Positions 1-11,185 of a stretch of DNA of 64,000 nucleotides are shown here, in pieces. The DNA comes from Tuctoria greenei (Eukaryota > Streptophyta > Magnoliopsida > Poales > Poaceae), in contig JAYESD010000005.1 of the NCBI GenBank assembly GCA_036927565.1, forward strand, positions 13,856,565 to 13,920,564, written 5' to 3'. Positions within the stretch are counted from its first letter, which is position 1; each line of letters opens with the position of its first letter. The notes under the pieces were generated by a model. That model was not told where the DNA came from. It did not search any database and saw only the letters and a list, made by a program, of their open reading frames with translations. A program made the translations under genes and the position numbers.

Positions 1-560
1 GGTCGCTCCGGGTCCGGACCTTCAATGATGCCACGCAGGACCAGCTCCAGCGTGAAGACCTTGACCTCCTTGAAGAGGGAATGTGCCGAGCAGCTATTCG
101 GAATGCCCGATACTGCCAAGCTCTTCGGCGCTATCACCAACAACATATTCACAGCCGACAGCTCGAGGAAGGCGATCTAGTGCTATGGAGAATACAAACT
201 CGAGAAGGGTTAAACAAACTATCCCCCAGCTGGGAAGGACCCTTCTGAGTGATCAAAGTATCCCGTCCTAGATGCGTTCGCTTGTCAACCAAGGATGGGA
301 CACCGCTCCCTAATCCTTGGAACATTGAGCACCTCCGTAAGTTCTACGCTTAATATCACGGAGGTGAGTCTGTATTTACATGTGATGTATGTTATAGAGT
401 CATCGTACAGAGTCGGGTAGCTCCTTCGGGAGAACAGCCGAACCTTCCCCGGAAGGTCCGCAAAGTTCAGGCAACACTTGTCACAGTCTCAGAACTAAAA
501 GTGTAGCTAGCTACCTTGGGTTAAACGAGAAACGAAACACACTTAGCCTAGTTCCGTACC
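1..560 (+). mobile_element. Ty3/gypsy (Tat-like) element, 5' part of split copy
   Basis: This is the left half of a plus-strand gypsy element that enters from outside the window. It holds the end of the integrase and about 200 bp of trailing sequence. The element resumes at 14672, after a 14.1 kb nested insertion, and ends with its 3' LTR at 20624. The break falls at the 5 bp target duplication GTACC (556-560 and 14667-14671). Lineage is inferred from the integrase C-terminus and from the antisense ORF found between pol and the 3' LTR. Confidence 0.85.
3..353 (+). pseudogene. gypsy polyprotein, integrase C-terminal end
   Basis: The frame beginning at base 3 reads as the last ~115 residues of a gypsy integrase. 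It includes the motif KLSPSWEGPF and the typical ending NPWNIEHLRKFY before a TAA at 351-353. One in-frame TGA (246-248) interrupts it directly after WEGPF, so this copy cannot make a full integrase. The N-terminal domains (protease, reverse transcriptase, RNase H, integrase core) lie outside the window. Assignment rests on recognising the conserved C-terminal motif of grass gypsy elements. Confidence 0.85.
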
Positions 561-1719
561 TGATGAGATCATGCACATTATTATTGCACCTACAAACATG
601 ACACAATGTTTATTTGTTTGGGATCCTGGCTCAAGTGAATGTGCACACTTATTTGATGGACAAGATCAAGATGGTGCACTATGTCGTCCACCACCTTGGC
701 CTCCTCCATTCATGCATACAAGAAGATTTGATGGCGTTGCACATTTGGATCAATATATAAGAGGAGATGAACTTGAGCCTAAGACGACTCAAATTCAAGA
801 AGGGGAGGATGATGAGGACATCACTTCTATGGATACAAACAACACTCCATTGAACATACAAGATGCAATCAATAGAGTTCATACACAACAATTAATTTCA
901 GAGGTGAACTCATTCTTATATATTTCCTTATATGTTTTTGAGCATAAATTGCTACTTAATGATTTATTTGTGATTAGGATCCATGGAGAGGTTCAAGGAG
1001 TACTTGGAGGGAGTATTAGGTACGTGGAAGACCAGAGAATTCGTTCAAAGAAGATGGAAACCGAACCAAACTTCAAATCGTATCCAACTCGGAGTCCAGG
1101 AGCAGTACGCACTAAAACGGATGCCCAGGACGCATACGAACTCCGTTTTGGACGTTCTACATATGCACGAAAAGGGGAGAGGATATCCTTTCCAATGGCA
1201 CCGGTCCCATGTCAAAATTCCTTCGGAGTCGACGGGAATCGTCGAAACAAAATCAAGTACAGAATCTGTCAGGGTGCTGCGCCACCGTATTGGGCCATTG
1301 GGCCTTGTATCAAGTCTAAGTCCATTATTTTCGTGTCTTAGGGTTAGGTCACGACCCTAACACCCCCTTGGACGTCCTCTCACCTATATATACTCCATGG
1401 TAGCCGCCATAGACAATTGGGTTTTGCTTAGATCAATAATATCGCCGTTCTTCGGTTTGTGAAACCCCAACTTCGCGATTTCAGATCGTGTCTTCTACGT
1501 TCTTGCTCGTGTTTTCGGTTGCACTTGCAGGGATTAGCCTTCTTGGAAAGGTCAATCGTGTGAAGCACGGTTGATAACCAACGGAGCGGTGGTGTAGTGA
1601 TTGCAGGGGCTGTTCGTGTTCTACTCGAGAGCCTCGGATCATCAACGTCGAGATCTCCATCAATCGACTTACCCATTACCTTTCGGAAGATCGGGCATCA
1701 TCATCATCTTTTCCTATCA
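561..1719 (+). repeat. 5' LTR of gag-only retrotransposon
   Basis: LTR of 1159 bp, TG...CA, nearly identical to 13510-14666; about 18 differences, mostly transitions, counted by eye. A TATA-like stretch (CCTATATATACTCC near 1383) probably marks the promoter. Open frames inside (for example 571-1341) are shared with the other LTR and match no protein I recognise. Confidence 0.93.
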
Positions 1720-1721
1720 AT

Positions 1722-1733
1722 TGGTATCAGATT
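1722..1733 (+). other. Primer binding site (initiator tRNA-Met type)
   Basis: TGGTATCAGATT begins two bases after the 5' LTR end. It matches the plant initiator-methionine tRNA primer site TGGTATCAGAGC at its first ten positions, as expected for minus-strand DNA priming. Confidence 0.85.
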
Positions 1734-1887
1734 TCCAGGTTGCCCGTTAGGTAATTCATCTATCCATTACATTAGTTTTGTTTTTCATACCTAGAGTCCA
1801 CAAAAAAGCCACAAAAAAACTTGCAGTTTAGTAGATCTGTTCATTACTTTGTCCAAACCACATTGAGCCTTTGCAACGTTGTTATTC

Positions 1888-2159
1888 CACTACAGGAATA
1901 TCGATCACTTACGTCGGCCAGGACAACTTACGTCGGCCAGCCGACGTAAGTAAGTAACTTACGTCGACTGCCAGTAGCCGACGTAAGTTAATTAAATTAC
2001 GTCGGTCGACCGACGTAAGTACAGGGACCGACAGTAATAAAAATTACCCACGTCGGCCTCGGCCCAGAGCCGACGTAATTAAGGAGACCGACGTAATTAA
2101 AACCTAACTTACGTCGGCTGCGAAGTGGGCCGACGTAAGTTAAATAAGCCGACGTAAGT
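1888..2159 (+). repeat. CACTA 5' TIR and subterminal repeat array
   Basis: After the 13 bp terminus, direct and inverted copies of TTACGTCGGC/GCCGACGTAA recur every 20-40 bp. Several pair into short palindromes. In En/Spm such subterminal motifs bind the element's own DNA-binding protein; that role is inferred here from family knowledge. Confidence 0.85.
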
Positions 2160-2800
2160 TATTGTTTAACCTAAACGCGCGAGCGGTGCTCGCCTTCATT
2201 TCACGCGCCTTCCCCCCCGAGCCGCTGCCCTGCCGCCGCCGCCTGCCCCCCGAGCCACCGCCCCGCCGCCTCTCCCCGTCGCCGCCCCGCCGCCGGCACG
2301 CCGCTCCGCCGTCGCCGCCCGACCGCCCCCCGCCTCCCGGCTGCGGCCCCGCCCCTCCGGCGCCGCCCCGACCCGCCGGCACCCGACCCCGAGCCACCGC
2401 CCCGCCTCCTGCTCCCCCTCGCCGCCCCGCCGTTGCCGCCCGGCCGCCACCCGCCTCCCGGCCGCGGCCCCGCCCCTCCGGCGCCACCCCCGACCCGCTG
2501 GCACCCGACCCCGAGCCGCCGCCCCGTCGCCTGCTCCCCCTCGCCGCCCCGCCGTCGCCACCCGCCTCCCGCCCGCTGCCCCGCCCCCGCGGCACCGCCC
2601 CGACCCGCGCAGCCCCGACCCTGAGCCCGAGCCGCCGCCGCCCCGACCTCGAGCCACCGCTGCCCCGACTGCCCCCGTGCCATCGCCCCGACCCCGAGCC
2701 GCTCCGACCGCCTTGCTGCCGGCTCGCCGTCGCCGCCCCTGCGCCACTCGACTCCGCCGCCGATCTTCGTTGCAAGTATTTCCTCGCCTCATGCATTTAC
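2160..2800. other. GC-rich CCG/CCGCC-repeat stretch
   Basis: About 600 bp of extreme GC content built from CCGCC-like units, followed abruptly by AT-rich DNA. Several frames stay open on both strands only because the composition lacks stop codons. The predicted peptides are Pro/Arg/Ala or Gly/Arg repeats with no recognisable domain. Position suggests CACTA promoter or leader. Confidence 0.6.
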
Positions 2801-2829
2801 TTTAATTAAATTGCTGTCATTTGAATTAA

Positions 2830-3040
2830 ATTTCTCTCATTTGAATTATGGTTATGTTTAGGTTTATTGAATTGCTCTTATGGTTATGTTTAGGTTTATT
2901 GAATTGCTCTCATTTGAATTATGGTTATGTTTAGGTTTTGAATTGCTCTCATTTGAATTATGGTTATGTTTAGGTTTATTGAATTGCTCTCATTTGAATT
3001 ATGGTTATGTTTAGGTTTATTGAATTGCTCTCATTTGAAT
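2830..3040. repeat. ~41 bp tandem minisatellite
   Basis: About five direct copies of a unit built on TTATGGTTATGTTTAGG followed by TTTATTGAATTGCTCTC. Some copies are shortened. It lies between the GC-rich block and the transposase gene. Beyond it, 3040-3900 is non-coding with short GC hairpins and no gene that I can identify. Confidence 0.75.
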
Positions 3041-3906
3041 AGAATTGCTTATGTCAGAATTGAGTTGATAAATTGATGAATTACAATGGATAATTGTTAT
3101 GTTTAGGTTTATTTGAATTGCTTAGTTTTTTGAATTATGGTTACAATTTTAATTTTGATTGCTTGAGTGTTCAAGTACTATATAAACATAAATGGGCTTT
3201 GGACAGGCTTGACAAGGCCCGACAAGGCCCATTTAGTGGTAAGGTAATGTATGCGTGTAGACGGGTCCGAAGGCGAACGACGACGGTGAGGATGGCAAGC
3301 ACCTGCGCCAGCGTTGTCCGGGCGTCGCCTTGGCGACGCCTAGTCGTCACCTAGGCGTCAAGTCGCTCTGGACCGGACGCCATGGCCGGTCGACTCGCCT
3401 GGATCAGGCTGCCGCCGCCTGGTTGCCGCCGACACTCTCCATTGCCTTTGTTCGCCCCTCGAGGCCTCGTCGCTGCTAGGTTGCCACCATCGTAGCCGAA
3501 TCTCCACCGCCATCGTTGGATCGCCGCGGCCGCCGTCGCTGGAGTAGGGGTATCGAGGAGAGGAGAAGGGGATCGTCGCGGCCGCCGTATCTGGACTCTG
3601 GAGCGATGGAATCGTGGAGAAGAGAAAGGAAAATGAGTAGGGTTAGGTCAGGGAGGACTTTTATGTGGCCGATCTGAAGTGTGGACCGTCGGATATGATC
3701 CGACGGCTCACAATAACTGGGCCGATTTTACTCCTCAGGCCCACTCGCCTCAGTCCTCCGCCTCCCCCGATGGCTTAGTCCTCTGCCTCCTTCTCTAAGA
3801 CCAACTTTCCTCTCAGTCTTTCTCTAGTTCTTTCCTCTCTCTTAAATGACCTCAAAATGAAAATGAGCAACGTAACCTATAGCAATGTGTTACCCGTTTC
3901 GGATCG

Positions 3907-3941
3907 GCACGTCTCACATGCCATTGGCATGTGAGACGTGC
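3907..3941. repeat. Perfect 35 bp palindrome
   Basis: Two 17 bp arms (GCACGTCTCACATGCCA and its exact complement) are separated by one base. It lies 34 bp before a much larger inverted repeat and ~330 bp before the transposase start codon. Confidence 0.9.
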
Positions 3942-3974
3942 AGGTTCGGAATTGTCCCTTTTTGGACAGCCTCG

Positions 3975-4166
3975 GAGTGACCGAGGGGGCGTGGCTTGTG
4001 ACGAGACGCGGGTCCGGATTTGGACGAGATTTCGGTGGCGTAACCCTGTTGTTCTCTGCTGCACCATTTTTGGGTGTGCAGTGGAGAACAGCGGGGTTAT
4101 GCTGCCGAAATTTTGTTCGAATCCGGATCACGCGTCTCGTCATGAGCACGCTCCGCTCGGTCACTC
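3975..4166. repeat. 192 bp imperfect inverted repeat (hairpin) upstream of transposase
   Basis: The left arm (3975-4070) and right arm (4071-4166) are imperfect inverted copies. They pair from GAGTGACCGAG...CTCGGTCACTC at the outside to GCACC...GGTGTGC at the centre, with no loop to speak of. If transcribed, the region would fold into a ~95 bp stem. It could be a nested foldback element, a small-RNA source, or a regulatory structure of the CACTA. Confidence 0.8.
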
Positions 4167-4269
4167 TTGGGTGGGTTTAGGATCTATCTGCCTAGGTTGT
4201 AGGGCCGTGACACATAACATAACAATACATTAACGAAAATTTCTTTCGCGTTAAACTGCAGAGTCAAAC

Positions 4270-7200
4270 ATGGGCGAAGACCGTAGTTGGATGTACACTG
4301 GTTGGAAGAGCAGAACTGGTGGTCACTCAGATGAGTGGTACGCCAAGACAGAAGCTTTTGTGGAACGAGCTTTTTCGTTGTCAAATAGCGATAAGGCGCG
4401 GTGCCCATGTACGAAATGCCGAAACGGAACGTTTTTGGACAAAGTGGAACTTACGTTGCACTTGTGTCGAAACGGTTACGTGTCACATTATGAGTTGTGG
4501 AACTTCCACGGCGAGACAGCTTCTCAAGCTGTACAAGAAGTGGAAGCTGACAATGATGATGCTCAAGAGGTTGATATGATGGATGAGATGCTGGAAGCTA
4601 TACGACCAGAGCTTACAGAAGATACTCAAACAGCAGAGGTTAAAGAGTTCTTCAAACGTCTCAAAGATTCAGAAGAGGCTCTGCATGAACACACTAAAAT
4701 GTCAATCCTCAATTTTGTGACTAGACTTATGGAAATTAAGTCTAAGTTCTTCTTTTCTAACAATTGTTACAACATGCTCATCGATTTGTTCAAAGATGCT
4801 CTTCCACAACCCAACAAAGTGCCTAAGGATATGTACAACTCGAAGAAAATTCTTTCTGGTCTCGGGATGAAGCACGAAAAGATTGATGTGTGTCCGGACA
4901 ACTGCATGCTTTTCTGGAGAGAGCATGCCAATGAGAACAAATGTTTGAAATGTGGTCAACCGAGGTTTGTCGAAGTTGTTAATAACGATGGTAATACAGT
5001 GACGACGGAAGTCGCACGTAAGCAGCTTCGTTACTTACCTGTGACACCGAGGTTGAAGCGGCTGTTCCTTTCAAAAAAAACGGCCAGACACATGAGATGG
5101 CACAAAGAAGGTGAGCGTGAGAACAATGGAGTCATGACGCACCCGTCCGATGGTGAGGCATGGAAGGCTCTAGACCGGTTCGACCCAGAATTCGCTCGTG
5201 AAGCGAGAAATGTTCGCATCGGGTTGGCGACAGATGGGTTCACACCGTTCAGCACAAACGCCGCACCATACTCCTGTTGGCCCGTCTTTGTCATTCCGTA
5301 CAATCTTTCGCCGACCTTTTGCATGAAGAATGAGTTTATGTTTCTTAGCCTCATTGTACCTGGGCCAGATCATCCTGGGTCACGTCTCAACGTGATGTTG
5401 AAACCGTTGATCGAAGAGTTGAAAATGTTGTGGACAGGAGTCGAAGCGTACGACTGTTACAAGAAACAGAAATTCAACCTCCGAGTTGCTTATTTGTGGT
5501 CCGTTCATGATTTTCCGGCATACGGCATGTTTTCTTGATGGAGCACTCATGGTCGGTTGACGTGTCCGATATGTGCCTCGGACACCGATTGCTTTCGACT
5601 TACCCATGGAGGCAAGATATCTTACTTCGATTGTCATAGACGTTGGCTACCTCCGAATCACTTGTTTAGACAACAGAGGAATGTCTTCAGAAAGAACACA
5701 GTTGTCACTAAAGGACCACCGAAACGTCTTGACGGGTCAGAAATATCTGATATGTTGGACAAATTGGTGCCAGATGAAGGTCGTCCTGGATATTTCGAAG
5801 GTTACGGAGACAAACACAATTGGACTCACATATGTGGACTTTGGGAGTTACCGTATGTGAAGTCGTTGATTCTAAGGCACAACATTGATGTTATGCATCA
5901 AGAGCGTAACATGGCCGAATGTATCATAAGCACATGCATGGACATGACGGGCAAAACAAAAGACAATTTAAAGGCTCGAAAGGATCTTGCCGAGCTTTGT
6001 AACCTTCAAACTCTTGAGCTCTCCGAAAATGGTGGTAAACCACGCGCTCCTTTCTGTCTTTGACCTAAAGAGAAAAAAGAAGTTCTCGAATGGTTGCAAA
6101 GGTTGAAATTCCCAGATGGTTACGCAGCTAGTCTGAGACGAGCCGTGAATGTGAAAACGGGAAAGCTCATTGGGTTGAAGAGTCATGATTATCACATAAT
6201 CATGGAAAGACTTCTGCCTGTTATGTTTCGAGGCTATTTTGACGATGCAGTGTGGAAGGTGTTAGCCGAGCTTAGCCACTTCTATAGGCAACTCTGTGCT
6301 AAAGAAATCACGCCAGAGATGATGACTAAATTGGAAAAGGAGGTTCCGGTACTTTTGTGTAAGATGGAAAAAAATTTTCCTCCGGGATTTTTCAATCCAA
6401 TGCAACATCTCTTAATTCATCTTCCATTTGAAGCGAAAGTGGGCGGTCCCGTGCAATATAGGTGGATGTATCATATTGAAAGATCACTTAGATATCTGAA
6501 ACCAATGGTTGGTAACAGGGCAAGGGTTGAAGGTTGCATCGCCGAAGCTTTTACTCTTAAGGAAGTAGGATACTTCTCAAGTGTTTACTTTGCAGAGGAA
6601 AACAATGTTAATACTTCGGTAATGCGATACAATATAGATGAGCAACCTCCTTGTAGCGATCTCTCCATTTTTGCAACAAGAGGCACTACTGTTGGTAGTT
6701 ACACTTCGTATGATGTTAGCGAAAAAGAAAGGCGTGCTGCATTCTTCTACATGTACGCTAATATGGAAGAAATGAATGAATATTTCAAGTAAGTGTTTCT
6801 CCTACACTTATGCTTTTCACCATCTTTTCCGACACATGTATTCTAAATGGTTCTCTTTGTCGTGTAGTATGTTCGACAAGCAAAATTGGAGACATAGACA
6901 TCAACCCACGAGCAAGCAAATAGAACATATTAGACGGGAAGGAATAAACGGGGGATCTAATTTTCTCTCCTGGTTTCGAGATCATGTAACGTTTTCTCGA
7001 TAACTAATCAATGTTAACAATGTTTTCTTATAACTTAAGAATGCTTACGTTTTCTAATAATTCCATATCTTGGACAGTGCCAAAAAGATGCCAACGTCCA
7101 TGAAGATTTGCGACAACTATCCCGTGGAGTGGTTAATGTTAGAAGCTATGGTCGATATGACGTCAACGGCTATCGATTCCGTACAACTCAATTTGAATCT

Positions 7201-7809
7201 CTTCGTCCTCTCGCGGCAACATGTAATACCGGAGTTGTGATGAGGGCAATTGATTCGCAAGATCATGAAACGCAGTACTACGGGATTATTAAAAAAATCC
7301 TTGAATTCACTTTTGTCGCAAACAAGCCAATTTGAGCGGTATTCTTTGACTGCGAATGGTTTGATTCCATTCGTGGAATTCGAGTAAACGAATTTGGCAT
7401 GGTCGAAGTAAAACACAAGGAACGGTTGAAAGGATCCGATTCATTAGTTCTTGCACACCAAGTAGAGCAAGTGTACTATCTACCTTATCCATGCAATAAA
7501 TTCAAAGCTTGGTGGGTGGTACATAAGGTGAATCCTCGTGAGCGGTTATACGCTCCAGGAGATGATGATTATCACGACGAAGCTGAGGTTGATTGTGTCT
7601 ACCAAGAGGAAGAGTTGCCAGACTCCTTCTCAGTCGAGCCCGGTGTAGGACTCGATAACTTAGTTGGAGACGCTCAAGATATCGAGGCTGGCACGGAAGC
7701 AGAAACAGAATCAGAATCAGAATCTGAAGATATCGATGACATAGTCGAACCTGCTGATTTGCGCAAACGAAAACGATATGCGAACAAGAAGATCGATGGG
7801 CTGGTTTAA
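4270..7809 (+). pseudogene. CACTA tnp2-type transposase gene, three exons, three TGA stops
   Basis: Proposed exons are 4270-6788, 6868-6985 and 7078-7809. Both introns (79 and 92 bp) have GT-AG ends and keep frame, giving ~1122 codons. Domains in order: transposase-associated zinc region (residues ~6-80, CPCTKCRNG), tnp2 transposase (~185 to 560), DUF4218-like (~640-755), then a DUF4216-like region (~890-1000, with FFDCEWFD). An acidic Ser/Glu-rich tail and a basic KRKRYANKK end follow. The product would cut and join the element ends in the nucleus. Three in-frame TGA codons (5536-5538, 6061-6063, 7333-7335) are the only lesions I see; no frameshift is needed. It lies 116 bp upstream of the second gene in the same direction. 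Domain names come from recognition of family motifs, not a search. Confidence 0.88.
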
Positions 7810-7925
7810 GGAGTAGGGTGCATGATCGTGATGTTGATGAAATTTGAAGTAACGTTTTATTCACTAATTTAACATTAATTTTGTATATTATCTTTGTATA
7901 TTAATCATTTATTCCTTGCAATAGG

Positions 7926-10239
7926 ATGTCGTCAAAGGGGAAGGGGAAGGGGAAGCCAGTGAGAGGGTTTGAGCCACCAGCAGACCCTTGCTCAGGGAGC
8001 TCGTTCCGTTCTAGTCGACGTGAGCTCTTTCTGGCACACGCTCCACCCTCAGCTGTCGTGTGCTTTCAGCAGACAGAGGTAAACTTTAGTTACTATAAAG
8101 TTATTTTTGAAATTGCAATTGTTATTAATTATTAATAAAGTCATTCCTTTTGTGCAGTCTGACTCAGAGACTTCTGAGTCTGAGTCAGAGTCTGAGGCTA
8201 GGGGGCCGCTACAGGAGCCCGACTCAGAGGCTAGGGGGCCCTCTAGCGCTAGCCTCCCTTCGGAGCCGGCTAGCGCTAGCCTCCCTGGGCAGCCCTCTAC
8301 CACTAGCCTTCCTTGAGGCTCCGGGGGGTCCGCAGAGCCTTCAGGGTCACAGGACGCGGCAGCATCGCAGCAGAGGCGACGGACGAGGAGGACCCACTTT
8401 GCGGCTCCTCCTCCGGTTACTACTCAGCGGACCACGATCCGTCCCGTTGGAGACAGGTATAAAAACTGTATATAGTATACTAAATATTAGATGTTGTTTT
8501 TCTTTACTTAATGATTTAATATATTTTGTAGATGTTGGTACGACTTCTCGTTCACGGGGGCCGAGAAGCACCACAGGCAGGTTAACAGTGTCCTCGGTGC
8601 TATCGTCAAGTTGCACTACCCCGGTGTAATTGACGGTTTTCCTGCCCTGTCGTGGGATGACTACGCTCGGGTCTCTCACCCGGTGCACGGCACGGTTCAG
8701 GGAGCCGTGTGGCATGATTTTATGGTAAGTTTAACTGTTTCGTTTTTTCAACTCCTTTGAATTCTTAATTGCATATCACTTAAATATTTGTTTTCTTAAA
8801 GTTGAGGTACCAAGTAGAGGAGCCGGGCATGGAGGACCACGCGAGACGCGTGTTCCATTACAACGCTCGGAAGCTCACGACGGCGGCGTTGTCATACGCC
8901 CGGATTCAGGCCGTCAACGCTTACTACAAGCGGCACCCCCGGGAGCAGGAGCAGGAGCAGCAAAGGGGTGTCTTTAGGAAGGACTCGGACTCCTACTTGA
9001 CAGAGGAGCAGTACGCGGAGGTAAGTTTTTAATATTGTTAAATATTTACAATATCTACGTATGTTAACCGCGTTGATGAAAATGAAATATGTGCAGGTTA
9101 GTATTTCCTGGTTACAGGGTAACATCGAGGCGTACTTAGCTCTCTGTCGGTACTGGGCTAGCGACGCTTTTATCAACAAGTCCACGAAGGCTAGACAGTG
9201 CCGCATGGGGTCCGAGGGCAAGCACAACTATGGCGGTGACGGCTACTTGCGTTTGGCTAAACGCATGGTAAGTACCTTTTTATTTTATTTATGTGTTCTT
9301 AATATATTATTTATCTCACTAACACAGATGTACAGGAGCGAGAGCTGGGTCATGAGCCGACCCCGACCCAGGTTTGGAAGAGAGGTCACAAGGGAAGTGA
9401 CCCTTCTCAGCCAGGGCAGTGTAGTCAGGTCGCAGCCGACCGACTGGTAAGTTTTCGAAATTCATCAATTTCATTATAACTAATACTATTATTGACATAC
9501 TTACAAGATTTATTTGTTTTGTAGACAAAGTACGCGCAGGAGGTCGCGAAGATACACGGTGCGGATTACGATTGGGAAAGCGCGCCGATCGACCCCCAAG
9601 CCGCGTACGCAAGCGGAGGCGGGAAGGCCCACGGACGGTGAGTTCTTCGTGTGTTTCATTTCTTTTTCAATTAATCTTCTTCTACTTAGTGTTTTCATTC
9701 TTTTGCAGGTTTGCCATTTTCGATGGAGTTGTCGACTCGAGGTCGACGCGACCTTTGAGAGGCGCTTCATCGTCGCAGGCTTCGACCGCTGGGACCAGTG
9801 GTCGTCTCTCGCAGACGCAGCTGGAGCTCCAGGCCATGAGGGAGTCGCTGATGCAAACTCAGGCAGAGCTGGAGCGGACGAGAGCGGAGGCAAGGGAGGA
9901 GCAGCAGAGGACGGCCTTAATGATGGCCCAGATGCAAGCAACGGTGGCGGTAAGTAATTTAAAGTACCGTAGTTAAATTTCACAACACTTAATAACATAT
10001 ATCTGCTAATATCTTGCAATGGCAGGCTCTTGCTCGACAAAGCGGTCAGGACATCCAGATTCCTACGCTTCCGCCGCAGCAGACACCGGAGCAGGTAATA
10101 TTGTCTATACCTAGGAGTTTGATTCCCTTTTCATTATGTTAAAAAGTTATTTGCATCACATTTAATCCTAATTATGATTCTTTTGCAGGGTTCCGGAACG
10201 CGTCGAGATCCCGGAGGTAGTGGAGGGGGTAGCGTGTAG
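7926..10239 (+). pseudogene. CACTA second gene (Transposase_24-like), ten exons, one TGA stop
   Basis: Proposed exons: 7926-8078, 8158-8456, 8532-8724, 8802-9020, 9097-9267, 9336-9446, 9525-9637, 9709-9949, 10026-10094, 10189-10239. All introns are short with GT-AG ends, and phases match throughout, giving 540 codons including the stop. The N-terminus is low-complexity with SES repeats. The middle (from WYDFSF, including LCRYWASDAF and KHNYGGDGY) resembles the plant En/Spm Transposase_24 domain. After ELGHEPTPTQVW comes a coiled-coil-like Glu/Gln/Arg segment (LELQAMRESLMQTQAELER). A single in-frame TGA (8314-8316) breaks it in exon 2. By analogy with TNPA it would bind the subterminal ACTTACGTCGG repeats; that is inference. 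Confidence 0.83.
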
Positions 10240-10573
10240 ACACTGGAGCAGGTGAGAAACTCTCTTTAAGTGTATCTAATCAAGCTTTAGTAGTTTTTGA
10301 CCATGATAGAAATGATTAGTATATAGTGAATAAGTTGTTAGTGCTTCCATTTAACAAAAGAGCTAGTGATTATCACTGATGTTACCTTCTTATGTCGAAA
10401 CTGATGTTCACTGAGTTAACAAAGGGCTAGTGCTTCCATTTAACTAGTGATATAGTACATTACTTCATTTGAAACTACATCATGCTTCCTTCTTTTGTCA
10501 CTGATGTTCTTGGCCTCTTATGTTATCACTGAGTTGACATTGATGCTTACTAGTGATTATGTTTCTTTTGCAG

Positions 10574-10627
10574 GGATCCGGAACGCGTCGAGAAGATCCC
10601 GGAGGTAATGGAGGGGCTAGCGTGTAG
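10574..10627 (+). pseudogene. Duplicated terminal exon of the second CACTA gene
   Basis: The block after TTTTGCAG encodes GSGTRREDPGGNGGASV and a TAG. It mirrors the last exon at 10189-10239 (GSGTRRDPGGSGGGSV). The sequence just after the first stop (ACACTGGAGCAGGTGAG) copies the end of exon 9 with its splice donor. An exon-intron-exon piece has therefore been duplicated in tandem. The second copy could serve as an alternative last exon only if exon 10 is skipped. Confidence 0.75.
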
Positions 10628-10780
10628 CCCGGTAGAATTTATTTTGCAAATTGTGTTGTTGTTGATGTTTTGAACTATATATTGAAACTGTTATGCTGTG
10701 TAGTCAGTTATTTGTTTGTTCTGTGTTCTCGCCATCGAGCGAGGTAGTCAGTTTCTGTTTTTAAAAAAAATTCGAAAACT

Positions 10781-11185
10781 TAACTTACGTCGGCTATGGG
10801 CAGGCCGACGTAAGTTAGCCCAGGTTAACTTACGTCGGTATGGCCAGACCGACGTAAGTTAAACCACTTAACTTACGTCGGTTTGCCCTGGCCGACGTAA
10901 GTTACAGCACTTAACTTACGTCGGCCTGCCCAAGCCGACGTAAGTCATCCGGCCCAGCCCAAGGCCCATCTCGAGGGTGAACTTACGTCGGCTCCTGCAG
11001 ACCGACGTAATTAAGGTAACTTACGTCGGTGGCCGACGTAAGTTACCTTAATTACGTCCAAAACCCTACGTCGGCTGAAAGCCGACGTAATTAAGCAAAA
11101 ACCGACGTAATTAAGTTAATTACGTCGGTTTAAGACTAACTTACGTCGGCTTTGGCCGACGTAAGTGACCGGTATTCCTGTAGTG
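10781..11185 (+). repeat. CACTA 3' subterminal repeat array and TIR
   Basis: At least six near-perfect palindromes of the form TAACTTACGTCGG-spacer-CCGACGTAAGTTA sit head to tail. Looser copies follow, ending in GTATTCCTGTAGTG. The array is denser than at the 5' end. The preceding 10240-10780 holds the duplicated exon and otherwise AT-rich 3' sequence. Confidence 0.88.

Larger units (their letters stand above)
1888..11185 (+). mobile_element. CACTA (En/Spm) DNA transposon, 9.3 kb, two genes
   Basis: The ends are CACTACAGGAATA at 1888 and TATTCCTGTAGTG ending at 11185, in perfect inversion. They are flanked by the 3 bp target duplication TTC (1885-1887 and 11186-11188). Both ends carry dense subterminal copies of ACTTACGTCGG and its complement. 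Inside are a tnp2-type transposase gene (4270-7809) and a Transposase_24-type gene (7926-10239), the usual gene pair of plant autonomous CACTA elements. It sits in the leader of the gag-only retrotransposon. Confidence 0.97.

Noticed and set aside
571..1360. 256- and 125-residue open frames inside the LTR, repeated at 13319-14309
   Set aside because: They belong to the LTR pair, overlap promoter sequence and match no protein family I know.
2140..2809. Long overlapping open frames on both strands (Pro/Arg- and Gly/Arg-rich)
   Set aside because: They come from CCGCC-type composition lacking stops; no domain, and frames are open on both strands at once.
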